Source: Symbiodinium natans (taxonomy: Eukaryota; Sar; Dinophyceae; Suessiales; Symbiodiniaceae). Taken from it: a stretch of 64,000 nucleotides of DNA. Position numbers and translations under genes: made by a program. The notes under the pieces are model-generated. The model was not told where the DNA came from. It made no database searches and saw only the letters and a program-made list of their open reading frames with translations. The DNA is taken from NCBI GenBank assembly GCA_905221605.1, contig CAJNDS010002508.1, positions 208,501 through 272,500 of the forward strand, in the 5' to 3' direction. Positions 1 to 11,139 of the stretch are shown piece by piece; position 1 is the stretch's first letter; every line of letters begins with the position of its first letter.

Positions 1-636
1 GGTGGCCGTTCGCAAGCTTGGGCCCAACTAAACCTCACAAAGCCCGAAAAAACAACCTGGAGCCTACATGGCCCGAAGTCCCTGCTGAAGCCTGTAAACT
101 CTTTAAAATAACGACATAATAACATAACAGGACATGAATATACTGTACGAAAATACGACTATGTAAATCTACCAAGTATGATCATACCATTCGCCACAGG
201 GCTCATCCATGGCGTTCCATGCCCTGAGGAGGTTTCTCATTCGTGGGCATGCGAAGAGGCGGACTTCCGCAAAGACATGGGGGTTTACGAACATCATAGG
301 GGACCTCCATTCTAGATCCCCCCCAGAAAAGTAGGGATCCCCTTATAACAAGGGCCCCCCTAAGAAGGTACCCCCCATATCTCGGAAACACCCAAATGCT
401 CTAGTGGCGCCCTTCTCCTCTCAGCAGACTGCCCGCATCAGCTTTTTTGGGTAGAGTGGAGGAGCTTTGAAGCACATGGAGGTTCGCTGCTGGACGCTGC
501 CTGAACCCTAAGCCGTATACACCCACATGCCTACCCCCCCCCCCCAAAAAAAAAAAATGGTTTAAAAAACAATCACAAAACTCGAAACCCCAAACCCCTA
601 AATGCGTACCCTACACCCTAAACCCTACACCCTACA

Positions 637-677
637 CCCTAAACTCTAAACAAACCGAAACGGTTTAGAGTTTAGGG
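637..677. repeat. inverted repeat of telomere-like units (hairpin)
   Basis: The 15-base arm CCCTAAACTCTAAAC at 637-651 is perfectly repeated inverted at 663-677, around an 11-base loop. The loop itself contains AAACCG and CGGTTT, so an alternative inner stem is possible. It marks the point where the repeats switch from C-rich to G-rich on the top strand. Confidence 0.8.
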
Positions 678-1547
678 TTTAGGGTTTAGGGCGTTTAGGG
701 TTTAAGGCCCTGTAAAACACCGCAGAATATTTCTTCGGAAGCGAGATCCTCGAAAAACATCAGGGGTACGTCAACACATCCCAAGGGGCTGACCACACCC
801 TAAGCCCTAAGCCCAAAAAACCTGAACCCTAGAATCTTAAACCCCCGAACCCTGAACCCCAAACCCCTGAACCCTAAACCCTAAACCCTAAACCCCGAAC
901 CCCGAAAGCCCAAAGGGTCCTGAAGCGAGGACTTGAGCCGATTTTCGGCCTTCGTGGCGCGCGCTTCCGCGCGCCTGCACGTCGCTTGGACTGGGGTCGA
1001 AGCTGTGAGGTTTAGGGTTTAGGGTTTAGGGGTTAGGGGTTAGGGTTTAGGGCTTAGGGTTTAGGGTTTGGGGTTAGGGGTTTATGGTTTAGGGCTTAGG
1101 GTTTGGGGTAAGGTCTAGAAGGTTTAGAAGGTTTAGAAGGCCTAGAAGGTTTCGCAGGTTTAGGGCTTAGGGTTTATAAAGGTATGGAGCCCATTCCGGG
1201 AGGTTCGGGCTTTAGGGTTTTGCGCTATAGGACCCGAGCCCGCCAACCCACCAATCCCACTCCCAAACCACTTCGCCGCAACCGCAACCCAGATGCTCAA
1301 CAGACACACAAGCCCAAACGCCCACCCCAAAACCCTAAACCCAAAACCACCCTAAACCGACAAACAGCCCATCCTGTTCTGCGTACCCAAGAACCCTTGA
1401 AAGCCGGAAAGAAGCCCCTGCAGAAACCTAAACCCGAAGTTCCTAAACCGATGCAACCGGTGGAGTTCCTGGCACCCAGAACCCGAAACTCCAGGGGTTT
1501 TGGGGATGAGGGTGCAGGGTGCAGGTTCTGAGGGTTTAGGGCTTCCA

Positions 1548-1636
1548 AACCCTACACCCTAAACCCTAAACCCTAAACCCTAAACCCTAAACCCTAAACC
1601 CTAAACCTTAAACCCTAAACCCTAAACCCTAACCCA
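1548..1636 (-). repeat. interstitial telomere-type array (CCCTAAA)n
   Basis: About twelve near-perfect CCCTAAA units with single-base variants at the left edge (CCCTACA) and inside (CCTTAAA). Confidence 0.95.
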
Positions 1637-1735
1637 TCACTCAAGGCCCTGGGCCCAAGCCTCCCCTTTTCCTCCGCCTCCACCGATCTTTGCTCCAGGA
1701 GCTGTGCCTGCGCAGAATAGGGGCCTTGAGAATTG

Positions 1736-1822
1736 GAAGAGGGGTTTTGGGGTGCCATTCTAGCATAACTACAAAGGGACCAAAGGGGAATACCATTAGT
1801 AACTCTTTCGACCCCTCTTTTC
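1736..1822. mobile_element. inverted-repeat element, family B
   Basis: The left end GAAGAGGGGTTTTGGGG and the reverse complement of the right end, GAAAAGAGGGGTCGAAAG, are similar. The interior aligns with two other copies in the window (37.5 and 62.7 kb), sharing an ATTCTAGCATAACTAC-like stretch, GGGACC, GGGGAATAC, ATTAGTAA and a final TTCGACCCCT. It is non-coding and looks like a miniature inverted-repeat element or a decayed introner. Confidence 0.6.
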
Positions 1823-1953
1823 GAATAGGGTGTTGGGGCTTGGGGTCCGGCGTTTCGGGTTGCGAGTGAGACATTTCATCGTTCTTATTCTAGGGGACGT
1901 CGGGAGCACCTGCCTTTGCCTGCTATAGCTGCACTCAGAAGGGTAGCTAGAAA

Positions 1954-2388
1954 TTAAACTTTTAGCTGCCATGTTAAGAAACTCAATAAACCCAAAAAGG
2001 CTAAGGATCTAAAGTTGCAGCAAAGCACCACAAAGTAGCGGTCCGGGCAGCTGTCAGATCCCAGGGTCCTCAGGCCTCCAATGTGTGCGGATGCGGCCTT
2101 CAAGTGCCACAGCTCTGCCTCGTACACATGGGAGGTTGTCAAAACTATGATCCCTTTTGGGGTACCCAAAATAATAGGTGCCGTATGAAAATAGGAAAGA
2201 GGGACCATAACTTTGACAACCACCCGCATCGTAGAGGTCCGTGAGGTGCTCCTGCTTGCTGTGTGCACCTCAGCTGCCATGGCGAGAGATGTTTTTTTTC
2301 CACTCTGGCGCCACGCTTGGGGAGTCGCCTTCTGCCGCCCCATGGCGGAAACCGGTTTGGGGCAGCTTTCTCTGTCGCAATGTCGCAA
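1954..2388 (-). CDS. possible coding exon(s), unknown protein, containing an inverted-repeat element
   Basis: The minus strand is open for 144 codons. Two parts read like protein and not like repeat. The high-coordinate side carries SKQEHLTDLYDAG in one frame and MAAEVHTASR in another. The low-coordinate side carries HVYEAELWHLKAASAHIGG. An 88-bp inverted-repeat element (2134-2221) lies between them, so the open frame crosses the element and the true transcript may splice it out. Possible donors are GCTGAG|GTGCAC and ATGCGG|GTGGTT; a possible acceptor is ATCATAG just inside the element. I do not recognise the family. No start is assignable, since the leftmost frame start lies in unremarkable sequence. 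Confidence 0.3.
   Translation of the reverse strand: MRHCDRESCPKPVSAMGRQKATPQAWRQSGKKTSLAMAAEVHTASRSTSRTSTMRVVVKVMVPLSYFHTAPIILGTPKGIIVLTTSHVYEAELWHLKAASAHIGGLRTLGSDSCPDRYFVVLCCNFRSLAFLGLLSFLTWQLKV
2134..2221. mobile_element. 88-bp element with long terminal inverted repeats
   Basis: The left terminus GGTTGTCAAAACTATGATCC is mirrored by the right terminus, which reads GGTTGTCAAAGTTATGGTCC on the other strand. The arms extend about 25 bases with four or five mismatches. The interior is AT-richer and has no coding capacity. No clear target-site duplication is visible. Confidence 0.75.
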
Positions 2389-2450
2389 GAGAGGGCCCCC
2401 CTTTCTGCCAGACCTTCCATCCTAAGCCCAGGCGGGGTTTCGGGGTTCAT

Positions 2451-4835
2451 AAGGGCTCACGGGTTTAAGGGGGGTCTTCAGGACCAGTATGCAGTCGGAA
2501 GCCAGCATCGGCATCTCGCTTCCAGGATCCCACTTGTCCAGCCCTGCAATCCCCAGCCAGGGAGCTTATAGGGTGTCGTGCTGGGAGGGTTTCCACTTGA
2601 GGGTTTCAGGCTTTGCGGGTTTTGGCCTTGAAGGCTTCGGGCTTTATAGGGTTGTCGGCGACCCCACCCTTACCCGAGACCTAAACGCAAGTCCCAAACG
2701 TTAAGCAAAAGCCTTCGCCCTCAGCCCCCATCCTTAACAGCCTCAACCCCATAATTAGCCCGCATCGCCTAAACCCTCCAACCCGGATCAAACATAAGCT
2801 CTAAACCCTATACGCCCTAAACCCTCGACCCAACTCACGCCCCAAACCCTTCAACCTGACCCAACATCCCAGGGAGTAGGCGAAGAGGTTTGAGCTTGGG
2901 GTACGCTGGGCACCCCAAACCTATAAGCCCTAAACCCCATGAAGCGCCTCGGAACGGAGCCGTGAGATCTCGGAGCGGGCGGCAGCTGTTCGCGACCGCG
3001 CCTTGCAGCGGCGCAGCTTGAGCTAAGGCAACACGCGGAGGGGGAGGGGGGAGGGGGGGGGTTGAGGGTCGAGGGTTGAGGGTTGCTTGAGCTGGGCCAG
3101 CTTTGCCAACTTTAAGCTCTTAGGGCGTTTTGGATTGAGGATCTGAAGGGCTTTCGTGTTCCTTGGCATACTCGCAGCTCCTGGCTTGAAGGTGCAAGGC
3201 TCTGAGGCTTAGGGTTTCTGAACCCTTTCAGCCCTTGAAGCTAACCTATAAGCCAGGCGGCATTGAGGTTGCCTTTACGATTAGATTAGACTAGGTTTGG
3301 CTTTGCTGCTCTCGTTTGATCTAGCAGATTTCGGGCCGTGGTGCCTTCCGGGCGCCCGCCGGCTGTTGTAAGAACTCTTCTAGAAACACAGTTCACACAG
3401 AAAGAATGCGAAACCTAGTTTACGAAGCATAAGTTGAGGACGAGTAGTAGCAACACTGTAGTAGATCAGTCAGTATGAAGGGGAGAAAACGCTGCACAGC
3501 TTCAGCACTGACCATCCTGAACAATTCCCCAAACACCCAGCCACCCTCGAAGCCTCAAAACCTAAACCCTCGACTCCCGCAAACCTGAAACGCCAAACTT
3601 CCCCCAAACCATAAACCGTCCAACCCCAGAAAACAATAAACCCTAAGCCCTAAGCTTCTAGCCCTAAACCCTAAACCCTAAATCACGAAACCCCAAACCC
3701 TATAGCCCTAAGTCCTTACGAGGCTGGCCGGCGATGCCGCGCCTCGGTCAGCTCGAGGGTCAAGCGTTGGACCTCTTCGTAGCCTTCCCACGGAACCAGG
3801 GAAGAGAAGTTTGGGGAAAGGGTCTAAACCCTAACCCTAAATTCAACACTCTAAACCCTAAACCCTAAAACTAAACCCAAAACCCTAAACCTTAAACCCA
3901 AAACAGGCAGCAACTTCCCCCAAGAAAGCACGTTTCAGGCTCTTGTGGGTTGCAGGGGCTCAAGAGCGTGAGGGCTTGTGGGGTGTCGAAAAGTTCTTAG
4001 CCTCTTTGGGGCCGTTCGCGGTTTTGGAGGGGATTTGAGTTCAGAAACGAAAGGGTTTAAGGGAATCGGAGGTTTAGGTTTAGGCCCTAAATAAACCCTG
4101 AACATGAAACCGCTTAGGGTTTCAAGTTTCAGGGAGGGGTTTGTAGAGGGGTTGCAGGTTTATAAAGGTGTTGAAAGGAGCTGGGATGTCCAGCCTCACA
4201 TGTCCAGCTTTACTTCGGGTTCAGGGTTTGCTTTAGGGTTTAAGGCGATTTTCTGGGTTTTGGGATTAGTTAGGGCTCAGGGTTATATTTAGGGGTTTAG
4301 GGTGTAGCTAGGGTTGAGGGTTCAGGGCTTCAATCAGCTATTTAGGGCCGTTTAGGGCCGAGCTTCCTATTGCCTTGGGCTTCAGCATGCTTCACTAGGG
4401 CTCCTGAGGCTTAGGGTTTAGGGTTTATGGTTTCATGCCCTAACCCATAGTTGTGTTGGTGGCGGTGGGGTACCAGCCCCAAACTCTCAACCCCAAATCC
4501 GATGCCGAATCAATCGTCCACAGAAAACTCAGATTTGCGACCCTCAACCCTGTAATCCTAAACCCTAAACCCTGTAATCCTAAACCCTAAACCCTAAGCC
4601 CCTTGCAAAAGCCTTTAAGCCCCCAAACCTCCGGAGCCTAGAAAACCCCAAAGAATGGCGAGGCGCTGGTCTTCTTCAGCGCCGGCTGGAGAATTGACAT
4701 CCTTGGGTTAGGGTTCGGGTTTGGGGGCGTTATCGGGTTTCGGATTTAGGGTTTAGGGTTTACGGTGTAGGGGCGTTATGGGGTTTTAGGATTTAGCGCA
4801 AGTTTGGGGGATTAACAGCGTTTTGACTTTAGGCC
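2451..4835. other. gene-free stretch with degenerate telomere-like repeats
   Basis: No supported exon is seen. C-rich blocks lie near 2760-2860, 3540-3720 and 3825-3905, and G-rich blocks near 4020-4440 and 4705-4790. A stretch at 3280-3530 is free of telomere repeats and somewhat richer in A/T, but it shows no coding signal. Confidence 0.55.
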
Positions 4836-5239
4836 TTAGCTAGCCCCAACACCCACACCCAAACCGGCGTTCTGCAGGGGGAGGGCGGTTCTGTGTTGCA
4901 CACGTGGTCGATTGAGGGTTGGACCGGTTGGGTCGTTAAGCTGTTCAACCGTTTCACCATTGAAGTCGAAAACTGCGCAACATGTGCATGGAGCTCTGGC
5001 AGACTTGAGATCGAGATGCTCGCGAGAAATTTGTGTCTCGAGTCACGGCGCCATGATCACTGCCAGCTCACCAAGCTGCGCCACTGCTGGAGCCGGGCTG
5101 GGTGGTTTGCGCTCTGCAGGAAGTCCATATCGGTGAACTGCGGATCTGGGTCAGGACTGGAAGTTGAGTCTCCTCTTCCACTGCATTCCTGCGCGTCTTC
5201 CCAGGGGCGTGGAGGTCTACGACCTCCCCTGGATGGCAC
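4836..5239 (-). CDS. two-exon candidate gene, 3' part, unknown protein
   Basis: The minus strand gives a consistent GT-AG model. The upstream exon ends at 5072 in the frame ...FTDMDFLQSANHP...QQWRSL, followed by the donor CTTG|GTGAGC. A 68-base intron (5004-5071) ends in CTCAAG. The downstream exon runs 5003-4836 and reads SARAPCTCC...VFDFNGETVEQLNDPTGP...NRP, ending in TAA. Both splice sites are phase 0 and the downstream exon is exactly 56 codons including the stop. The upstream boundary is uncertain: there is no ATG near 5239, and GACGCGCAG before 5190 is an in-frame acceptor candidate. The composition is unlike the flanking repeats. I do not recognise the family. Telomere arrays follow directly on both sides. 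Confidence 0.45.
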
Positions 5240-5351
5240 AGGCTACATCTGCGACCACACACGTGCATACAGCCTCGGTGACCATGTCTCTGCGACGCCG
5301 AAGCCCGTCATTCCCCCCAAATCTCGCCCAACTCCCAATTAAACCCGAGCA

Positions 5352-5412
5352 CTAAACCCTAAACCCTAAACCCTAAACCCTAAACCCTAAACCCTAAACC
5401 CTAAACCCTAAC
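5352..5412 (-). repeat. interstitial telomere-type array (CCCTAAA)n
   Basis: Eight essentially perfect CCCTAAA units sit immediately 5' (minus-strand sense) of the 4.8-5.2 kb candidate gene. Confidence 0.95.
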
Positions 5413-5693
5413 ATGCAATGGCAAAGGGAGGGCTCACGGGGATGCAGGCGCTTGGCCTTAGGGCACAAAGGGCTGAACGAGGAGCCGATTAGAATAAAGG
5501 GCTTAGGGTTCAGGGTTTAGGATTTGGGGTTTAGGGTTTCGGGTTTAGGATTTAGGGCTTTCGACCCGAATCCCTATAAATTCTGCCCCTTGAGGGCTTG
5601 AGGGCTACTTGAAGGCTTCAGTGTGTCAGGGCTGGCCTGAAGGCCCCGGAACTCAGCAGACTCCAACTCCGAAGACCTTAAACTCTTGGACTT

Positions 5694-5850
5694 GGGTTTA
5701 GGGCTTCAGGGTGTAGGGTTCAGGGTTTAGGGTTTTAGGGTTTTAGGGTTTTAGGGTTTTAGGGGTTTAGGGTTTTAGGGGTTTAGGGTTTTAGGGTTTT
5801 AGGGTTCTAGGGTTTAGGGTTTAGGGTTTAGGGTTTAGGGTTTAGGGTTT
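5694..5850 (+). repeat. telomere-type array with octamer variants
   Basis: The array moves from TTTAGGG and TTTTAGGG variants to a run of six perfect TTTAGGG units at its right end. The mixture of 7-, 8- and 9-base units is typical of the blocks in this window. Confidence 0.9.
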
Positions 5851-6498
5851 GGAGACTTGCTGAGAGTCCTGGAAAGCCTACAAAGCCGCAAGCAAGCTGA
5901 AGTTGAATGCCATCCCACATCGCCTCCCACCAGAGGATTCCACGGACCCTGGAATCCCTAAACCCTTAACCCTGGAATCCCTAAACCCTGAACCCTAAAC
6001 CCTAAACTCCTAAACCCTATCCCTAGACTCCTAAACTCCTAAACTGCTAAAGAAACCTGCTGCCGGCATACACCTGGAATCGCAGGTCTTCGGTATCCGA
6101 TTCCTGGACTAACCTCAGCCATGAGCCACAGCATCGCTGCGTCAGAGATCAAGACTCTAAACTTCGGGTTTAGGGCTTAGGGTTTAGGGTTTAGGGTTCA
6201 GGGTTTAGGGTTTAAGGTTTAGGGTTTAGGGCTTAGGGTAGCCCTACACACGAATCCGTGTTAGGGAGTTTTAGAGTTTAGGGCCTTGGGGCTGTAGTAG
6301 GTTGGGGGAGCTGTTCTCGGCAGTTCACGGAGCATCTTTAGGGACTCACAAGGGGCTTCGGGACTGTTTGGCTGGCTGTCCCGAAACCCTAAACCCTAAA
6401 CCCTAAACCCCAAACCCTAAAACTTCCGGTGGAAGGCGTGAGCTACTTTGTGTCCTGGCCCCGGAACCTCCAAAGTGAGCTTAAGCATGGTATAGAGG

Positions 6499-6572
6499 CT
6501 AGACCCAAGAGTAACCTAGGAATGAGCCCGAACCCTAAAACAAGGAAATAAGGGCCTACTTCCGAGCCCTAG
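6499..6572. mobile_element. inverted-repeat element, family A (CTAGACCCAAGAGTA)
   Basis: The left end CTAGACCCAAGAGTAACC is matched by the right end, which reads CTAGGGCTCGGAAGTAGGCC on the other strand. Related ends occur at 27.0 and 58.7 kb, and a left-end relative at 23.5 kb. The interior contains CCCTAAA-like bases and is non-coding. Confidence 0.5.
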
Positions 6573-6708
6573 CAGGTCATCTGAGGACCATGCTTCCGCG
6601 AGGTGAGCTGCGCAACGATGCGATCACTTAGCTCCTGGCATGTGTTCCCCCGACTGAAGAGGGAAGCTGAACATGAGCCCAAGCATGCCGAAACTGAAAA
6701 CTCAACCG

Positions 6709-6787
6709 GTTTAGGGTTTAGGGTTTAGGGTTTAGGGTTTAGGGTTTAGGGTTTAGGGTTTAGGGTTTAGGGTTTAGGGTTTAGGGT
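6709..6787 (+). repeat. interstitial telomere-type array (TTTAGGG)n
   Basis: Eleven uninterrupted TTTAGGG units. Confidence 0.95.
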
Positions 6788-7127
6788 GCACCCCCGTGTG
6801 AATGCACGAATGCAGACGCCGAAGAATAGGCTGCACAACGCAGACATAAGCCCAAAACAAAATCAAGCAACATTTTCTTTGACAAACGGACCGTCCTTCT
6901 TGGGAGGCCCAAAAGCGACTTACTACGACCTTGGTTAGACTTTTAAAGACCCCAGTCTGATGGAGTCTATAAAGGCCACAAAATCCAAACCCTAGCAAGC
7001 CCTAAACAGCACCCCGAACCCTAAACCCTAAACCCTAAACCCTAAACCCTAACGCCCTCCAGTGGCCTGCATGGGAACCGCATCTCCCACCGCTGCTGCA
7101 GCCTGGACTGGGAGGTGCCCGCAACAC

Positions 7128-7290
7128 TTTAGGGTTTAGGGTTTAGGGTTTAGGGTTTAGGGTTTGGGGTTTAGGGTTTAGGGTTTAGGGTTTCGGGGTT
7201 TTGGGTTTAGGGGTTAGGGTTTAGGGCTTCGGGGTTTAGGGTTTAGGGTTTATAGGGTTTATGGTTTAGAGGGTTTAGGGTTCAGGGTTT
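7128..7290 (+). repeat. degenerate telomere-type array
   Basis: TTTAGGG units are mixed with TTTGGGG, TTTCGGGG, TTTATAGGG and TTCAGGG, showing point and length decay toward the right end. Confidence 0.85.
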
Positions 7291-8435
7291 AGGGCTCGAA
7301 CCCGAAACCACTCTTATTCTGGGGCTGCTCCCTGCAACCTGATGGCCCCGTACGTGTTGTATGTGTTGGTGGAGGCAACCCCCTTTCGCCCGAACGCGCA
7401 GCCCCCACCCCTCCTTCGTTTCAGGGGGTAGGGTTTAGGGCTTATAGGGTCTAGGGTCTTGGGTGTAGGGTTTAGGGCTCAGTCTCTACACCCTATATTT
7501 TCAGGTATGGGGTAGGGCCGGGATTCCCATTCTCGCATATTAATTTAAAGCACCCTGTGCCCCAAACATTTAGCATTTCGTGTTCACATCAGGTTTCAAA
7601 TCTGGCTTCAGGGCTATCCGAATACCCTGAACTCCCCTAGCCCTGGACGTCCTCGATAGAGCGGGTTGCTGAAAGGAGCGTGGCATCGGGCTTTAGGTTT
7701 AGGACGCATAGGCCTTCCTGTACACTCTCATCCCCTTCAACGCACAAGATTCCCAGCCCTGAAGCCCTGCAACTTGTAAACACGAAAAAAACACAGGCCC
7801 CAAAGACCCTGGACCCCAAAATACCCTGACTGATCCTGAAGTCCCTGAAACCTACATCCCCGAAGCTCTCTGTCCAGCTCTTTCAACCACTGAGCCCTCA
7901 ACCCTCGAGCCTGAAACTCAAACTGGGTTGATGTTGAGAATACGAATAACAAGAAACCCAGCTGCTGTGTATTGCGATGACTGATGTTACGTTCCTTTTA
8001 TCAGCAACGAACCCTCAGATCCTGAACAAAAAACCCTAAACCCTAAACTCTCAACCCTAAACCCGAAGCCCTAAACCCTACAACATGAGCCCTGAAACCC
8101 CCGCAATAAAATCCTAAGCCCTGCGCTCTCGACCTAAACAAACACCCAAGGCCCCCAAAGCCCTGAATAGAAACCCTATAGGCCCTGTAACCCTAAACCC
8201 TGCTCGTATCCACGATCATCACGCCTCCGGACTCCGGCTGCGGCTGGCCGCCCGTTCTGCCACGTATGCGTGGGAGCCTCTCTAGTTCGCGCTTGTGTAG
8301 GGTTCAGCGTCTCGAGGCTGGGGCTTGTCGGGTTACAGGGTTTGCAGGGTTGATGGTGGCTTTCGTGGTTCTGTTGTGTAAAGTGAGTATAGGATTTCGG
8401 TGTCGGGCTTGGGTTTTGGATTTAACCGCCCCTGC

Positions 8436-8458
8436 GGGGGGGGGGGGGGGGGGGGGGG
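8436..8458 (+). repeat. poly(G) tract, 23 bases
   Basis: An uninterrupted run of G lies between CCCCTGC and TAGAGGCAGGG. Homopolymers of this length may be mis-sized in the assembly. Confidence 0.9.
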
Positions 8459-9499
8459 TAGAGGCAGGGTAGGATTGGGGGGGTCTTCTGGACCAAAGGA
8501 ATTGGCTTACATTGCATTGCTGCCTATTCGCTCTCTGTCGGACAATTCCAGGGCACCCCGGGCACATTGATCCTGCCAAAAGGTTCCGAACACCATTCCA
8601 GGGAACGCACACATCACTGGATTCAACAAGTTTCAGGAGCGGAACCCGGAATGCACACCTAAACCCTAAAGCCTACGCCCCAGGCGTAAGCTTTCGAGCT
8701 GGCTTCTTCTCATGATGAAAGAAATTTGAAAGGGAACCCAAAATGATTCAAAAGGCCTCTGCTGCGATTGTGCAAAGACCTTCTTCAGAAACCCCCCAGA
8801 ATCAGGAGACCCAAGGAAGCTTTAGGGTTGTTCGCTTCTTTCGTTGGGCCTTAGGGTGTTTACGGCTTTTATTGGGACAAAGGTTGCCCAAAACCTGAAA
8901 CCTTGTGCTGGGAATGCAAGGATCACATTGACAGGCGTCCTTAGGGTCCTGGGGTCCTGAATGAAACAGAGAATGTGGAGGCTACTCAGCGTGGCAACCA
9001 CCATTAGCACGAAACTATGTGTCACAAATTGGCGCATCAAAGATTAAACCCTAAACCCTAAACCTTAAACCCTAAACCCCAAACCTAAATCTTCGAACCC
9101 TATATGCCCTTATCGGGGACAGGGTGGGGAAACCCTTCACAAGCCCATCCGGTCCTGCACCGGAGCTGCCTGAGCGCGCACCACTTCGCCTGGCTTTCAA
9201 AACGTCCGGTCTTTGGGTGTGAGGGCTGGTAGGGCTTCAGGACATTGAGGGTATACATTCAGGGCTGAAGATTGAAGATTTATGGTAAGTTTTCAGGGTT
9301 TTTGGATCAGACTTGGACACGGATGATGATTATCTGGGTGCACGGGCACCAAAAGCCCCAAACCCTAAACCCCAAATGCAGTTCAGCGGCGTTTGCGAAG
9401 GTCGAACTCGGGCAGTTGCGCCGGCTGCCACCTTTAAGCCGAACCAGATACTGACACAACAACCTACAAAGCTCACCGAGGTTGAGTTAGTATTGTTCT

Positions 9500-9770
9500 G
9501 GCAATGGTTCATATTTTGTTGGTCTTATGGTCCTTCGGACTCGAATAAAGGCCATGGCTCTATGATTGCAACCGTTTTTATGACTGGTAAAATATCATGG
9601 CTATCGTCTTTATGACTCGATGATCATCACTACATGTTTAGGTTTTATGATGACCATGGTGGCGCTCATGATGACCGTGACGATGGTGACGTTTATGAAA
9701 GCTATGACTCTTCTTATGCTCACGAGCGGTATTCTGATTTGTTGACTCCAACGGCCCAAGTTCTCTTTGT
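9500..9770. repeat. degenerate TTTATGACT / GATGAC-type simple repeat
   Basis: TTTATGACTGG, TTTATGACTCGATGAT, TTTTATGATGACCATGG, CATGATGACCGTGACGATGG and GCTATGACTC recur within 270 bases. The region has no telomere units and is AT-richer than its surroundings. Its open frames (including Asp/His/Tyr-rich text around 9634-9834) most likely reflect the repeat and not a gene. Confidence 0.5.
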
Positions 9771-9945
9771 TGCTATAGAACCGACAAAGGAAACTTGGTG
9801 CGTTCAACAAGCATGGCCCCTTGCGCTTGCCTAAAACGCGACTCCTGCCAGTTATCCCTGCGACGCTAGGGCAGCACAGGGCTCCTTCCAGGAAACGCAG
9901 CGGAAACTGCTTCTACAACCCTACTGGGTTTTGGGTTTAGGGTTT

Positions 9946-9967
9946 AGGGTTTAACCCTAAACCCTAC
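9946..9967. repeat. head-to-head junction of telomere-type repeats
   Basis: TTTAGGGTTTAGGGTTT runs directly into AACCCTAAACCCTA with no spacer, producing the perfect palindrome TTTAGGGTTTAACCCTAAA. This is the arrangement expected of a telomere fusion or of a fold-back copying event. Confidence 0.85.
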
Positions 9968-11086
9968 TACAGCGAGCCGCCGAAATCAAAACAACCTGCC
10001 CCAAACCGATGGCTTAGGATTGAATTAGGGGACGCTTGGCCCTCAAGACACGTACAAATGGCCTAGAGTCCACTCCAACGAATCACGAGCAAGTAGACTA
10101 AGCAAGGCTGCATCATGTTCTTGTGGGCAGTAGTTTCATGAGATGTCGGTCACCGAGCAGCATCATATGATTTCGTTCAGCCACGTTGGTGCAAGTACTG
10201 CAGGTCCAAAATCAAATGCAAGCGTGTCTCCTTAAACTAGGGACGCTCGTACTGATTGGCAGGGAGCAGAAACCCTAAACCCCAAACCCTAAACACCCTA
10301 GGACCAAAAGGCTTTCTCATGGGATGGAAACCCTTGGTCACAGTGATCTGCTGCAGAGCCCATTTGCCCACAAAAGGCTACACAACTTCACACCTACCTC
10401 TTTTCTGTGCTGCAATGTTGCCATGCGAGCAGATCGATATTCGGACCGAAGTTACCCCAACCCGTTATTGATAAGTTTAGGGCTAAGGGTTAGGATTTAG
10501 GGTTTTGGGAACCAGTCCCCTGAAAACACGTCGACACAAACCCCACGACATGGGTACTTCCTAGAATTGGGCTACCCTATAGTACGCCGCAGGCCACTCT
10601 AATCCTTCTTACAGGGACGCCCCGATGGGGGTTCAATTCCCCCCTCTCATGAGCTTTCTAACTGGCACGCACTTGGCAACCCTAAACCCTAAGCCCGAAA
10701 CCCTAGTGCGGTCATGAGCACCCCATAGTCTCGGCGGAAAAAAGAACAAGAAACACTTGGGCTTTGGTTAAACGACCTCCATCCACAACCCCATGGCTTC
10801 ATGTTTCTGGCAGACCAGTGGTGCAGTAGACGCTTTGCACCACAAGATTATCCGCAGCATGCGCGCAAGGTTCATGCTGATGAGTACTAAGCCCCCCTAA
10901 ACCCTAAACCCTAAACCCTAAACCCCAAACCCCAAACCCCAAACCCCCCAAACCCTAACTAAACCCTAAACCCTAAACCCGAACACCGCCTAGACAGCTT
11001 CATGAGCTCTGAGGCGCTTCCATGCAGAAGGGTTTAGGGTAAACCCTAAAACCCACACCCCAAACCCCAAACCCCAAACGCCAAAC

Positions 11087-11139
11087 GCTAAACCCTAAAC
11101 CCTAAACCCTAAACCCTAAACCCTAAACCCTAAACCCTA
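11087..11139 (-). repeat. interstitial telomere-type array (CCCTAAA)n
   Basis: Seven CCCTAAA units, preceded by CCCCAAA and CGCCAAA variants from 11050. Confidence 0.9.

Larger units (their letters stand above)
1..1735. other. gene-free stretch rich in telomere-like repeats
   Basis: No credible coding exon is seen. The stretch holds C-rich telomere-like blocks near 575-650 and 780-905, G-rich blocks near 663-710 and 1010-1175, and unrelated spacer. The open frames here translate into low-complexity Pro/Lys/Asn or Gly/Phe/Arg text, which is what CCCTAAA and TTTAGGG produce in any frame. Confidence 0.7.

Noticed and set aside
1184-1531. 115-codon plus frame rich in Pro, Lys, Asn
   Set aside because: Typical translation of CCCTAAA-like DNA, with the opposite strand equally open.
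9610-9834. Asp/His/Tyr-rich plus frame and opposite minus frame
   Set aside because: Derived from the degenerate TTTATGACT/GATGAC repeat; both strands are open because the repeat lacks stops.
10590-10655. tRNA-like 3' arm: GGGGGTTCAATTCCCCC followed by CTCTCATG
   Set aside because: The T-arm look-alike is good, but no complementary acceptor strand (ATGAGAG), anticodon arm or D arm lies 60-90 bases upstream. A short inverted repeat by chance or a relic is more likely.
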